Assembly: GCA_014801865.1 (NCBI GenBank)
Contig: JAAVDH010000044.1
Span: forward strand, 1 to 64,000
DNA: 64,000 nucleotides
Direction of reading: 5' to 3'
Origin: Bacteroides sp.
GTDB lineage: Bacteria; Bacteroidota; Bacteroidia; Bacteroidales; Muribaculaceae
Shown here: in pieces, positions 8,913 through 16,429 of the stretch
Layout of the letters: the number at the start of each line of letters is the position of its first letter
Numbering within the stretch: position 1 is the first letter of the stretch
Notes under the pieces: generated by a model
What the model saw: only the letters and a program-made list of their open reading frames with translations
Told to the model about the DNA's origin: nothing
The model's database searches: none
Made by a program: the position numbers and the translations under genes

Positions 8913-10184
8913 ATGAATATCAAGACCATAATATACCGGCTCCTATTTGTCGCGATAGCCATAGCGGCAGCCACTCCCGCAGCCACGGGCAGCGAACCTA
9001 CCGTGCCCTTTGACACCATAAGCGCCCGACTCGACTATCAGCGCTATGTGTTCCCGCAGGAAAAGATACACGTGACCACCGATCAGGGACGTTACGTGAC
9101 AGGCGACACGATATGGCTGCGCGCATGGGTGACCGACGCGGCCTCGGGCCATCAGGTAAACGCCAGCAAGTATGTGTACGTAGAGCTGCTGTCGCCCTTC
9201 GGCAAAGTAGAGAAGCGCATCAAGATTCGCGAGGATAACGGCCTCTACTCAGGCTATCTTGACCTTGACGAGGAGCTGCCCGAAGGCAACTACACCCTGG
9301 CGGCCTATACTACCTTTATGGAGGGACTCGGCACTGACTATTTCTTCAGAAAACCGTTGGGAGTAATCTCGCCCTACTCTACCCAGGCAGAGATAGTGAC
9401 CACCTTTGAGCCTGCCGATAATGATGAGTCGTTGAAGATGAGCCTGTCGTTTCAAGACCGCGAAGGAAAGCCCCTGCACTATGAAACTATGTACGTGACC
9501 TCCTCGACAGAGAAGCAGATGGAGGGCGGACGCGGCACACGCACACGCAACTTCACGCTGAAGCGCAAGGACTTTCCCGAACGTGTGGCGCTGGTGCAGC
9601 TCGATCACTACAAGAAGTATATAGTGCTCCCCCCGAAGGAGGGACTGCTTGACGTGACATTCCACCCCGAGGGTGGCTACCTGATACCCGGTGTGCCCTG
9701 CAAGGTTGGCTTCAAGGCCATCGACGGAGCGGGCGCAGGCGTAGACGTGACCGGAGTGATAACCACTTCGCGCGGCGACACTGTGGCCAATCTGCAGACC
9801 ATTCACAAGGGTATCGGCTCGGTGATGATTCTCCCCGTGGAGGGTGAGCGCTATACGGCCCACATCAACGGACACACATTTGAACTGCCCGCGACCAATG
9901 CGGAGGCAGCCGTGATACACGCCGACAACTCCAAGGGCGACTACTTAGACATCACCCCAGTAGGAAACGTGCCTGACGGCGCCATGGTGGTGGTGCAGAG
10001 CCACGGTGTGGCGCGCTATGCCGCACCTGCCGAAAAGGGCAAGACCTATCGCGTGCCCGCCACAGAGTTAGGCGACGGCGTAGTGCAGATACTCCTCATG
10101 ACTGCCGACATGCAGCCCCTGAGCGAACGCCTGATATTCAACTACCCCGCCCACGACACCATCCTGTCAGTGACCCGCCGATAA
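8913..10184 (+). CDS. N-terminal half (MG2 domain) of an envelope macroglobulin-like protein
   Basis: This 423-aa protein has a signal peptide (residues ~1-26). Residues ~30-150 form an MG2-like module: DYQRYVFPQEKIHVTTDQ, GDTIWLRAWV, LLSPFGKVEKR and the typical EGNYTLAAYT. Further beta-sandwich modules follow (FHPEGGYLIPGVPCKVGFKA). The protein stops at PLSERLIFNYPAHDTILSVTRR, the point where full-length family members continue into the part found in the preceding gene (7427-8878). It shares that gene's transcription unit (34-bp gap, same strand) and is followed by a long hairpin. It is either a split protein whose halves are made separately or a remnant of tandem paralogues. It is expected to be periplasmic or membrane-associated. 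Confidence 0.75.
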   Translation: MNIKTIIYRLLFVAIAIAAATPAATGSEPTVPFDTISARLDYQRYVFPQEKIHVTTDQGRYVTGDTIWLRAWVTDAASGHQVNASKYVYVELLSPFGKVEKRIKIREDNGLYSGYLDLDEELPEGNYTLAAYTTFMEGLGTDYFFRKPLGVISPYSTQAEIVTTFEPADNDESLKMSLSFQDREGKPLHYETMYVTSSTEKQMEGGRGTRTRNFTLKRKDFPERVALVQLDHYKKYIVLPPKEGLLDVTFHPEGGYLIPGVPCKVGFKAIDGAGAGVDVTGVITTSRGDTVANLQTIHKGIGSVMILPVEGERYTAHINGHTFELPATNAEAAVIHADNSKGDYLDITPVGNVPDGAMVVVQSHGVARYAAPAEKGKTYRVPATELGDGVVQILLMTADMQPLSERLIFNYPAHDTILSVTRR

Positions 10185-10202
10185 AACCCGCATACAGAAT
10201 CC

Positions 10203-10249
10203 AATTCCGCATAGGCGGAGTGCCCCCTGCACTCCGCCTATGCGGAATT
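10203..10249 (+). terminator. Long perfect inverted repeat, probable terminator
   Basis: A 21-bp perfect stem, AATTCCGCATAGGCGGAGTGC / its complement (10203-10223 and 10229-10249), encloses a 5-nt loop and starts 19 bases after the stop of the 423-aa gene. Only ATTTACATTATT follows rather than a clean T-run. The length of the stem still makes termination or mRNA 3'-end protection the likely role. Confidence 0.65.
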
Positions 10250-10303
10250 ATTTACATTATTCCACATCCATACTTTTATTCCGCCTATCCGAGGCGCCGG
10301 ATA

Positions 10304-10335
10304 TTTCCTCAACTTACTTAATTTTCGTAACTTTG
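10304..10335 (+). promoter_or_regulatory. Promoter for the ruvX-def-ettA unit
   Basis: TAACTTTG at 10328-10335 is an exact -7 consensus match. TTTC at 10304-10307, 20 nt upstream, is one base from TTTG. The leader to the ruvX ATG at 10365 would be about 23 nt. Confidence 0.65.
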
Positions 10336-10364
10336 TAAGTGAAACGAAAATCCACCACATTTCT

Positions 10365-10808
10365 ATGAGCAGACTAATGGCAATTGACTATGGACGAAAA
10401 CGATGCGGAGTGGCCGTAACGGACTCTCTGCGTATTGTGGCCACAGCGCTCGCTACCGTGGAGACTGCCAGGCTCAATACATTCGTGACCGAATATATCG
10501 GGCGCGAGCAGGTTGACGCCATAATTGTGGGATGGCCACTGACCCTCACAGGCGAACCGTCGGAGTCCACGCGCTACATACGCCCCGGCATTGACCGCCT
10601 GCGCAAAGTGCTCCCCGAGAGCCTCCCGATCCTGTGGTATGACGAACGATTCACCTCCTCGATGGCCCACCGCTCGATGATAGACTCAGGCATGACGCGC
10701 ACACAACGGCGCGACAAAGCCCTGCCCGACCGAATGGCCGCCACGATTATACTCAACGACTTCCTCCAGAGCCGTGCCTACGAGGAGTTCAAACAACAAA
10801 CGAGATAA
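10365..10808 (+). CDS. ruvX: Putative pre-16S rRNA nuclease / Holliday junction resolvase YqgF (RuvX)
   Basis: This 147-aa protein is the usual length for the YqgF/RuvX family and has an RNase H-like fold. Motifs seen are AIDYGRKRCGVAVTD at the N-terminus (catalytic Asp), IIVGWPLTLTGE in the middle, WYDERFTSSMA (catalytic Glu) and the C-terminal DRMAATIIL (catalytic Asp). In other bacteria the protein trims the 5' end of pre-16S rRNA; a recombination role has also been proposed. It is the first gene of a tight run with def 16 bp downstream and ettA after that, so all three belong to ribosome or translation housekeeping. Confidence 0.92.
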   Translation: MSRLMAIDYGRKRCGVAVTDSLRIVATALATVETARLNTFVTEYIGREQVDAIIVGWPLTLTGEPSESTRYIRPGIDRLRKVLPESLPILWYDERFTSSMAHRSMIDSGMTRTQRRDKALPDRMAATIILNDFLQSRAYEEFKQQTR

Positions 10809-10824
10809 AAAACCACACTGAACG

Positions 10825-11394
10825 ATGAAATTACCCATATACCTGTACGGCCACCCCGTACTACGTAACATATCTGAAGATATCACGCCTGACTATCCCG
10901 ACTTCGGTAAACTGGTAAGCGACATGTTCGAGACCATGTATGAGTCTGACGGCGTAGGACTTGCTGCCCCGCAGATAGGACGCAACATACGCCTGGTGGT
11001 CATCGACGGATCCCCTCTTGCAGAGTCGTTCCACGAATGTGAGGGAATGAAAATGGTGCTCGTCAACCCCCGAATCGAAGTGCTCGAGGGCGACAAGGTG
11101 AGCCGCTCGGAGGGATGTCTCAGTCTCCCCGGCCTGTCGGAAAACGTCAACCGCGTGGAAAAAATACGCATGACATGGCTCGACGAAAACTTCACCCCCT
11201 GCGAAAAGGTGTTCGAGGGATTCGCCGCACGTATCATACAGCATGAGTGTGACCACCTTGAAGGCAAAGTGTATATCGACCACATATCACCCATACGCAA
11301 GCAGCTCATCAAGTCGAAGCTCAACAATATCGTTACCGGACGTACCCGCTGCGATTACCCCGTGAAATACGCTCCCGGAGTGCGCCGCAAGTAA
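10825..11394 (+). CDS. def: Peptide deformylase
   Basis: This 189-aa metallo-hydrolase removes the N-formyl group from new proteins at the ribosome. All three family motifs are present: GVGLAAPQIG (residues 43-52), EGCLSLPG with the metal-binding Cys98, and QHECDHLEG with metal ligands His140 and His144 and catalytic Glu141. The length is normal for a type 1/2 cytosolic deformylase and the C-terminal tail is basic. It lies 16 bp after ruvX and 51 bp before ettA on the same strand and is probably cotranscribed. Confidence 0.96.
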   Translation: MKLPIYLYGHPVLRNISEDITPDYPDFGKLVSDMFETMYESDGVGLAAPQIGRNIRLVVIDGSPLAESFHECEGMKMVLVNPRIEVLEGDKVSRSEGCLSLPGLSENVNRVEKIRMTWLDENFTPCEKVFEGFAARIIQHECDHLEGKVYIDHISPIRKQLIKSKLNNIVTGRTRCDYPVKYAPGVRRK

Positions 11395-11445
11395 AAACAC
11401 TATCTAAATCACCATAAAGAACCCCATAACGAACTATTCCGATAC

Positions 11446-13134
11446 ATGGCAGACGATAAGAAAATCATATTTTCAATGGTAGGCGTAAGCAAGACCTACC
11501 CCCCTCAGAAAACAGTGCTGAAGAACATCTACCTGTCGTTTTTCTACGGCGCCAAGATAGGCATCATAGGTCTAAACGGCTCAGGTAAATCATCACTGCT
11601 GAAGATAATCGCCGGCATTGACAAAGAATATCAGGGCGAAGTAGTGTTCTCGCCCGGCTACACTGTGGGCTACCTCGAGCAGGAGCCTCAGCTTGACCCC
11701 ACGAAGACCGTCATAGAAGTAGTGCGCGAAGGCGTGCAGCCCGTGATGGACCTCCTGGCCGAATTTGATCAGGTAAACGAGGCCTTCGGCGACCCCGACG
11801 TGCTGGATGACCCCGATAAGATGGACGCTCTCATAGCCCGCCAGGCCGAACTCCAGGATAAGCTCGACGCCATGGACGCATGGAACATAGATTCACGCCT
11901 GGAACGTGCCATGGATGCACTGCAGTGTCCCCCTGACGACCAGCTTATCGAAACCCTCTCGGGTGGTGAACGCCGCCGTGTGGCTCTGTGCCGCCTGCTG
12001 CTCCAACAGCCCGACGTACTGCTCCTCGACGAACCTACCAACCACCTCGACGCCGAGTCCATCGACTGGCTCGAACAGCATCTCAATCAATATCCCGGCA
12101 CGGTGATAGCCATCACCCACGACCGTTACTTCCTTGACCACGTGGCAGGATGGATCCTCGAGCTTGACCGAGGCGAGGGTATACCCTGGAAGGGCAACTA
12201 CTCCTCATGGCTTGACCAGAAGACCAAGCGTATGGCTCAGGAAGAGAAGCAGGCCAGCAAGCGCCGCAAGACTCTCGAAAGAGAGCTCGAGTGGGTGCGC
12301 ATGGCACCCAAGGCACGTCAGGCCAAGGGAAAGGCACGTCTTAACAACTACGACCGTCTGCTCAACGAAGACCAGAAGCAGCGTGAGGAACGCCTGGAAA
12401 TATTCATTCCCAACGGTCCCCGTCTGGGCAACAAGGTAATCGAAGCTACCGGACTCTCTAAGGCGTTCGGCACCAAAAAACTGTTTGACAACCTCTCGTT
12501 CATGCTCCCACCCAATGGCATTGTGGGCGTCATTGGCCCCAACGGTGCGGGTAAAACCACTCTTTTCCGCCTCATTATGGGTCAGGAAGCACCCGACAGC
12601 GGCTCATTTGACGTGGGCGAAACCGTGAAGATAGCCTACGTTGACCAGCGCCACCACGATCTCGTGCCCGAAAAGAGCGTATATGAGGTAATCTCGCAGG
12701 GTGTTGAAAGCTTCCGCATGGGCGGACGTGACATAAACGCTCGTGCATATCTGAGCCGATTCAACTTCACCGGAGCCGACCAGGAAAAGAAGATAGCTGT
12801 GCTCTCGGGTGGTGAACGTAATCGCCTCCATCTGGCCATGGCGCTCAAAGAAGAAGGCAACGTACTGCTCCTTGACGAGCCCACCAACGATATCGACGTG
12901 AACACCCTGCGTGCGCTCGAAGAGGGTCTTGAGGACTTCGCCGGATGCGCCGTAGTCGTAAGCCACGACCGTTGGTTCCTTGACAGAATCTGTACCCATA
13001 TACTCTCATTCGAGGGCAATGGCGAGGTAGTGTTCTACGAGGGCACATACTCTGACTATGAGGACTACAAGCGCGCACGCAACGGAGGGAAAGAACTCCC
13101 ACGCCGCCGCTACCGTAAGCTCATGGCCGACTAA
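11446..13134 (+). CDS. ettA: Energy-dependent translational throttle protein EttA (ABC-F ATPase)
   Basis: This 562-aa protein has two ABC ATPase domains and no membrane segment, the layout of ABC-F factors that bind the ribosomal E site. Walker A motifs are GLNGSGKSS (~42-50) and GPNGAGKTT (~363-371). Signatures are LSGGERRRVALC and LSGGERNRLHLA. Walker B strands are VLLLDEPTNHLD and VLLLDEPTNDID. The linker between the domains (P-site tRNA interaction motif) reads ELEWVRMAPKARQAKGKAR, characteristic of EttA rather than Uup or antibiotic-resistance ABC-F proteins. The C-terminus KELPRRRYRKL is also EttA-like. EttA gates the first translation steps according to ADP/ATP ratio. Confidence 0.95.
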   Translation: MADDKKIIFSMVGVSKTYPPQKTVLKNIYLSFFYGAKIGIIGLNGSGKSSLLKIIAGIDKEYQGEVVFSPGYTVGYLEQEPQLDPTKTVIEVVREGVQPVMDLLAEFDQVNEAFGDPDVLDDPDKMDALIARQAELQDKLDAMDAWNIDSRLERAMDALQCPPDDQLIETLSGGERRRVALCRLLLQQPDVLLLDEPTNHLDAESIDWLEQHLNQYPGTVIAITHDRYFLDHVAGWILELDRGEGIPWKGNYSSWLDQKTKRMAQEEKQASKRRKTLERELEWVRMAPKARQAKGKARLNNYDRLLNEDQKQREERLEIFIPNGPRLGNKVIEATGLSKAFGTKKLFDNLSFMLPPNGIVGVIGPNGAGKTTLFRLIMGQEAPDSGSFDVGETVKIAYVDQRHHDLVPEKSVYEVISQGVESFRMGGRDINARAYLSRFNFTGADQEKKIAVLSGGERNRLHLAMALKEEGNVLLLDEPTNDIDVNTLRALEEGLEDFAGCAVVVSHDRWFLDRICTHILSFEGNGEVVFYEGTYSDYEDYKRARNGGKELPRRRYRKLMAD

Positions 13135-13156
13135 TCCAGCCGCCTGACATACATAC

Positions 13157-13189
13157 TTTTTATCACTCCTCAATTTTTATCACTCCTCA
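13157..13189 (+). repeat. Near-tandem 16-nt direct repeat between ettA and phoH
   Basis: TTTTTATCACTCCTCA occurs at 13157-13172 and again at 13174-13189, separated by a single A (17-nt period). It fills almost half of the 76-bp gap. There is no palindromy, so this is not a terminator. Confidence 0.8.
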
Positions 13190-13210
13190 CCTCTACATTC
13201 AAAAGACTGA

Positions 13211-14176
13211 ATGATCGAACGAATAATAATACTCGAACAGGCTGACCCCGTAAGTTTTTACGGGGTCAATAATGCCAATCTGCAGCTCATACGCAACCTA
13301 TTTCCCAAACTGCGTATGGCCGCGCGCGGATCTGTAATCAAGGTCATCGGCGATGAACAGGAAACTGCCGACTTTGAAAAAAAGATTCATGAGCTTGAAA
13401 ACTACTGCGCCAAGTATAACTCACTGAATGAAGACGCCATACTTGACGTCCTGCGCGGAGAGACACCAAAGGATGTCAAGTCCGACGGTGTCATCATATT
13501 CGGCATCAACGGCAAACCCATATCGGCACGCAACGCCAATCAGCAACTGATGGTGCAGTCGGTGCTCAACAATGACCTGACATTTGCACTCGGCCCCGCC
13601 GGTACAGGTAAAACCTACATCGCCATAGCCCTGGCTGTGAGAGCACTCAAAAACAAGGAAGTACGCAAGATAATACTTTCGCGTCCCGCAGTAGAGGCCG
13701 GAGAAAAACTCGGATTTCTCCCCGGCGACATGAAGGATAAGATCGATCCGTATCTGCAACCGCTCTACGATGCGCTTGAAGATATGATTCCCGCCGCAAA
13801 GCTTAAAGAGTACATGGAGAACAACACCATACAGATAGCTCCCCTGGCTTTCATGAGAGGACGCACGCTCAACGATGCCGTGATAGTGCTTGACGAGGCG
13901 CAGAATACCACCACGCACCAGATAAAGATGTTCCTCACACGTCTGGGCATGAACGCCAAGATGATAATCACGGGCGACGTGACGCAGATCGACCTCCCGC
14001 GCTCGGTGCCCTCGGGACTCATGCAGGCGCTGAAAGTACTTAAGGATGTGCCGGGCATCGGACGCATCGAATATGGCAAAAAGGACATCGTACGCCACCC
14101 CCTGGTGCAGCGTATCGTACAGGCCTACGAGAAATTTCAGCCCGAGGAAGGAAGCGACACTCCCGCTACCACATAA
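13211..14176 (+). CDS. PhoH family protein (PhoH-like ATPase)
   Basis: This 321-aa cytosolic protein has an N-terminal region of ~110 residues with a KH-like/regulatory stretch, then the PhoH P-loop ATPase domain. Walker A is GPAGTGKTY near residue 130, Walker B is VIVLDEAQNTT, and the domain contains LSRPAVEAGEKLGFLPGD and ITGDVTQIDLP, diagnostic of the family. PhoH proteins are thought to act in RNA metabolism, often together with YbeY; the exact role here is not shown. It lies 76 bp after ettA, with the 17-nt direct repeat between them, and is followed by an imperfect hairpin. Confidence 0.9.
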   Translation: MIERIIILEQADPVSFYGVNNANLQLIRNLFPKLRMAARGSVIKVIGDEQETADFEKKIHELENYCAKYNSLNEDAILDVLRGETPKDVKSDGVIIFGINGKPISARNANQQLMVQSVLNNDLTFALGPAGTGKTYIAIALAVRALKNKEVRKIILSRPAVEAGEKLGFLPGDMKDKIDPYLQPLYDALEDMIPAAKLKEYMENNTIQIAPLAFMRGRTLNDAVIVLDEAQNTTTHQIKMFLTRLGMNAKMIITGDVTQIDLPRSVPSGLMQALKVLKDVPGIGRIEYGKKDIVRHPLVQRIVQAYEKFQPEEGSDTPATT

Positions 14177-14187
14177 ACCCACTTCAC

Positions 14188-14235
14188 GTAAGTAAGCCCT
14201 AAAAATCACCCAAATTACCCTTAGGGTTTACTTAC
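14188..14235 (+). terminator. Imperfect inverted repeat after phoH
   Basis: GTAAGTAAGCCCTAA (14188-14202) pairs with TTAGGGTTTACTTAC (14221-14235), with one G-U-type mismatch and an 18-nt loop. There is no clear T-run, so it may be a terminator, a regulatory operator for the polysaccharide operon that starts just downstream, or both. Confidence 0.45.
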
Positions 14236-14240
14236 GATAA

Positions 14241-14248
14241 TAACTTGG
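14241..14248 (+). promoter_or_regulatory. Weak -7 element for the polysaccharide operon
   Basis: TAACTTGG differs from TAnnTTTG at one conserved base and has no matching -33 box at the expected distance. If used, transcription would start within the extended ORF (after 14245). That favours the ATG at 14299 as the translation start of the export lipoprotein. Confidence 0.3.
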
Positions 14249-14298
14249 CCACTGTCAACGTTATAAATTTACACCACCATTACATTGTCACTAATCAC

Positions 14299-15150
14299 AT
14301 GAAACTTGCTGCCGTCAAACTCGCGTCAAGGATAATACCGGTTATCGCCGCACTGGCGATTATGGCCGCCACATCGTCATGCAACTCCAAAACCAATCAG
14401 CTCACATACTTCAATAATCTTGAGGGAAAGTTGAGCGGCGAACTTGCTACTACCGCCTATAAGGTGCGTATTGTACCCGATGACGAACTGGCCATTACCG
14501 TTAACTCTCAGTCAGCTGCAGCTACTGCACCATATAATCTGCCTATGTTTAACGATATGACACAGGCCGATTTGGTAAACTCGGCATTAGGTGAATCATA
14601 TACCAACACGCCTAAAACACAGACCTATATAGTTAATTCTCAGGGAAATATCACTATGCCCGGCATAGGTGAGATACACGTGGCGGGAATGACGCTTGAT
14701 GAACTCACCGGATACATCACAGCTAAGGTCAGCAACGAAGTAAAGGACCCGATTGTACGTGTAACTTTAGTTAATTTTACAGTAAATGTACTCGGTGAAG
14801 TGGAAAATCCCAAGCGAATTAACGTACGCACCGAACGTTTCTCAGTACTTGATGCCCTTGCGGAGTCCGGAGATCTCACGGAATACGGTAAACGCGACAA
14901 CGTAATAGTGATACGCGAGCAGGACGGCAAGGTCACCTATCAGCGTCTCGACCTGCGCGATGCCAATATCGTGTCATCGCCCTACTACTACCTTCAGCAG
15001 AACGACGTAGTATACGTAGAGCCTAATAATATCAAGGCCTCCAACTCGCGCTACAACACCATGAACAGCTACAAGCTTTCAGCCATATCCACTACGGTAA
15101 GCGCCGTATCAGTTATAGCATCACTCATTATCGCACTCGCTGTAAAGTAA
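14299..15150 (+). CDS. Wza-like polysaccharide export lipoprotein
   Basis: I start this protein at the ATG at 14299 (283 aa), not 14245, because this gives a proper lipoprotein signal peptide with the lipobox ATSSC and lipidated Cys28. The mature part carries the Poly_export domain (VRIVPDDELAITVNS ... GNITMPGIGEIHVAGMTLDEL) and a SLBB-type beta-grasp domain (VTLVNFTVNVLGEVENPKRI). A C-terminal hydrophobic helix (LSAISTTVSAVSVIASLIIALAVK) probably spans the outer membrane, as in Wza. The family forms the outer-membrane channel for capsule or exopolysaccharide. It opens a six-gene cluster that also has polymerase-like, chain-length, glycosyltransferase and acyltransferase genes. Confidence 0.88.
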   Translation: MKLAAVKLASRIIPVIAALAIMAATSSCNSKTNQLTYFNNLEGKLSGELATTAYKVRIVPDDELAITVNSQSAAATAPYNLPMFNDMTQADLVNSALGESYTNTPKTQTYIVNSQGNITMPGIGEIHVAGMTLDELTGYITAKVSNEVKDPIVRVTLVNFTVNVLGEVENPKRINVRTERFSVLDALAESGDLTEYGKRDNVIVIREQDGKVTYQRLDLRDANIVSSPYYYLQQNDVVYVEPNNIKASNSRYNTMNSYKLSAISTTVSAVSVIASLIIALAVK

Positions 15151-15154
15151 TTAC

Positions 15155-16429
15155 GTGATTAAGCTTGACCGCATATGCGTATGGTTGTTCATCATCAATC
15201 TCACATTGATGACGCTCAACCAATTGTACTTCTCGCTTGCTGACGAAGTGCTGAGCTATCTCATGGGCATGGCGGCTCTGGCTGACTGTATATTCAACAG
15301 AAACTGGAGGCAATATAAGCTCCTCGGACTTATAATGGGGGTGCTCGGAGTGTATTGGGTCAACACCATACTCTTCCGCAGCTACAATACCCCGCTTTAC
15401 GTCACTTTCGACTATCTGATGATGCTTAAACCGTTCCTGCCGCTATGCGTATTCTACGGTATGGGTATCGAACTTACTCCCAAAGAAAAGCAAGCTACCC
15501 GTTGGGCCTGCTATTTCAATATAGCCCTGTTGCTCATCTGCCTGCCGTTAGGCGAACTCCGCGCCCAGCAATATATCCTCTCCTATATAGCCTTTTTCGG
15601 TCAGACATGTATCTCGGTAGCTCTAATCTATCTTTGGGTATCAATTGATGATAATGGAAAAATATCCCAAAGCACTCTTCTATTCATCGTATTCACTCTA
15701 TTACTGGGAATTTGGTGTGGTCGCTCAAAGTATTATGGTGAATGCATATTGTTCTTCTTTTTCCTGTTTATATATCGTCCGGGAATAGTAACTAAAATGT
15801 CATTCAGAAATATGATTGTGCTCATCATTCTCTTCGGTATAATATTAGCTGTCATTTGGAAGAAATTGACCTATTATTACCTGAATCCGGATATTGATAT
15901 GGAGGAAGCTGAGCAATCAGTTGCACGTATGGCATTACTATTAGGCTTATATTTGTCATTATGTGAGTATCCTGTCTTAGGAGCAGGACTCGCATCATTT
16001 GGTTCAACCCCCTCTGTCTGGAATTATTCGGGATTTTATATTGAAACTGGCCTGGATAAAGTGTGGGGATTAAGTCCTACCAAGAATGATTTTATATGTG
16101 ATAACTTCCTGGCTACTATCGGAGGCGAGTTTGGAGCACTTGGTATCATTCTTTTCCTATATCTCTCTCTTTGGCTTTACCGTAGGATGCGACCATTTCT
16201 TCACACTCGATATCCACGTTATAAATATTACTTTATCTGTGGAGTCGTAGCAATTTTAAGCAGTTTGATAGAAAATTCAAACGGGAATCTATTCATGACT
16301 CCGGGAGCTATCACAATTTACAGTATGATCGGCTCACTGGCTGCCCACGGGAACAAGGTTGCCCGGGATGAATCAGAAAATAAGTCTGCTACTCTTCAAT
16401 ACATTTCTGAAAAAACTAACTACGCATGA
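15155..16429 (+). CDS. Polytopic membrane protein, probable O-antigen/exopolysaccharide polymerase (Wzy-like)
   Basis: This 424-aa protein is highly hydrophobic, with about ten predicted membrane segments and a larger loop near residues 245-320. That layout is typical of Wzy/O-antigen ligase families, whose sequences are poorly conserved. It starts with GTG five bases after the wza-like stop, and its last four bases (ATGA) overlap the start of the next gene, indicating translational coupling. Position between an export lipoprotein and a Wzz-like gene supports a polymerase role. The second half is distinctly AT-rich, as is common for polymerase genes that move between strains. The assignment rests on topology and context rather than a specific motif. 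Confidence 0.65.
   Translation: MIKLDRICVWLFIINLTLMTLNQLYFSLADEVLSYLMGMAALADCIFNRNWRQYKLLGLIMGVLGVYWVNTILFRSYNTPLYVTFDYLMMLKPFLPLCVFYGMGIELTPKEKQATRWACYFNIALLLICLPLGELRAQQYILSYIAFFGQTCISVALIYLWVSIDDNGKISQSTLLFIVFTLLLGIWCGRSKYYGECILFFFFLFIYRPGIVTKMSFRNMIVLIILFGIILAVIWKKLTYYYLNPDIDMEEAEQSVARMALLLGLYLSLCEYPVLGAGLASFGSTPSVWNYSGFYIETGLDKVWGLSPTKNDFICDNFLATIGGEFGALGIILFLYLSLWLYRRMRPFLHTRYPRYKYYFICGVVAILSSLIENSNGNLFMTPGAITIYSMIGSLAAHGNKVARDESENKSATLQYISEKTNYA

Noticed and set aside
9249-9920. 223-aa minus-strand ORF inside the MG2-half gene
   Set aside because: Antisense shadow of a well-supported gene; composition is Gly/His/Ala-rich with no motif.
13421-14209. 262-aa minus-strand ORF antisense to phoH
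   Set aside because: Shadow of the phoH codon pattern; Cys/His/Tyr-rich translation with no domain, and phoH itself is clear.
14245-14298. Extended N-terminus of the Wza-like lipoprotein
   Set aside because: It would place 18 polar residues in front of a good lipoprotein signal peptide and overlaps the -7 candidate.
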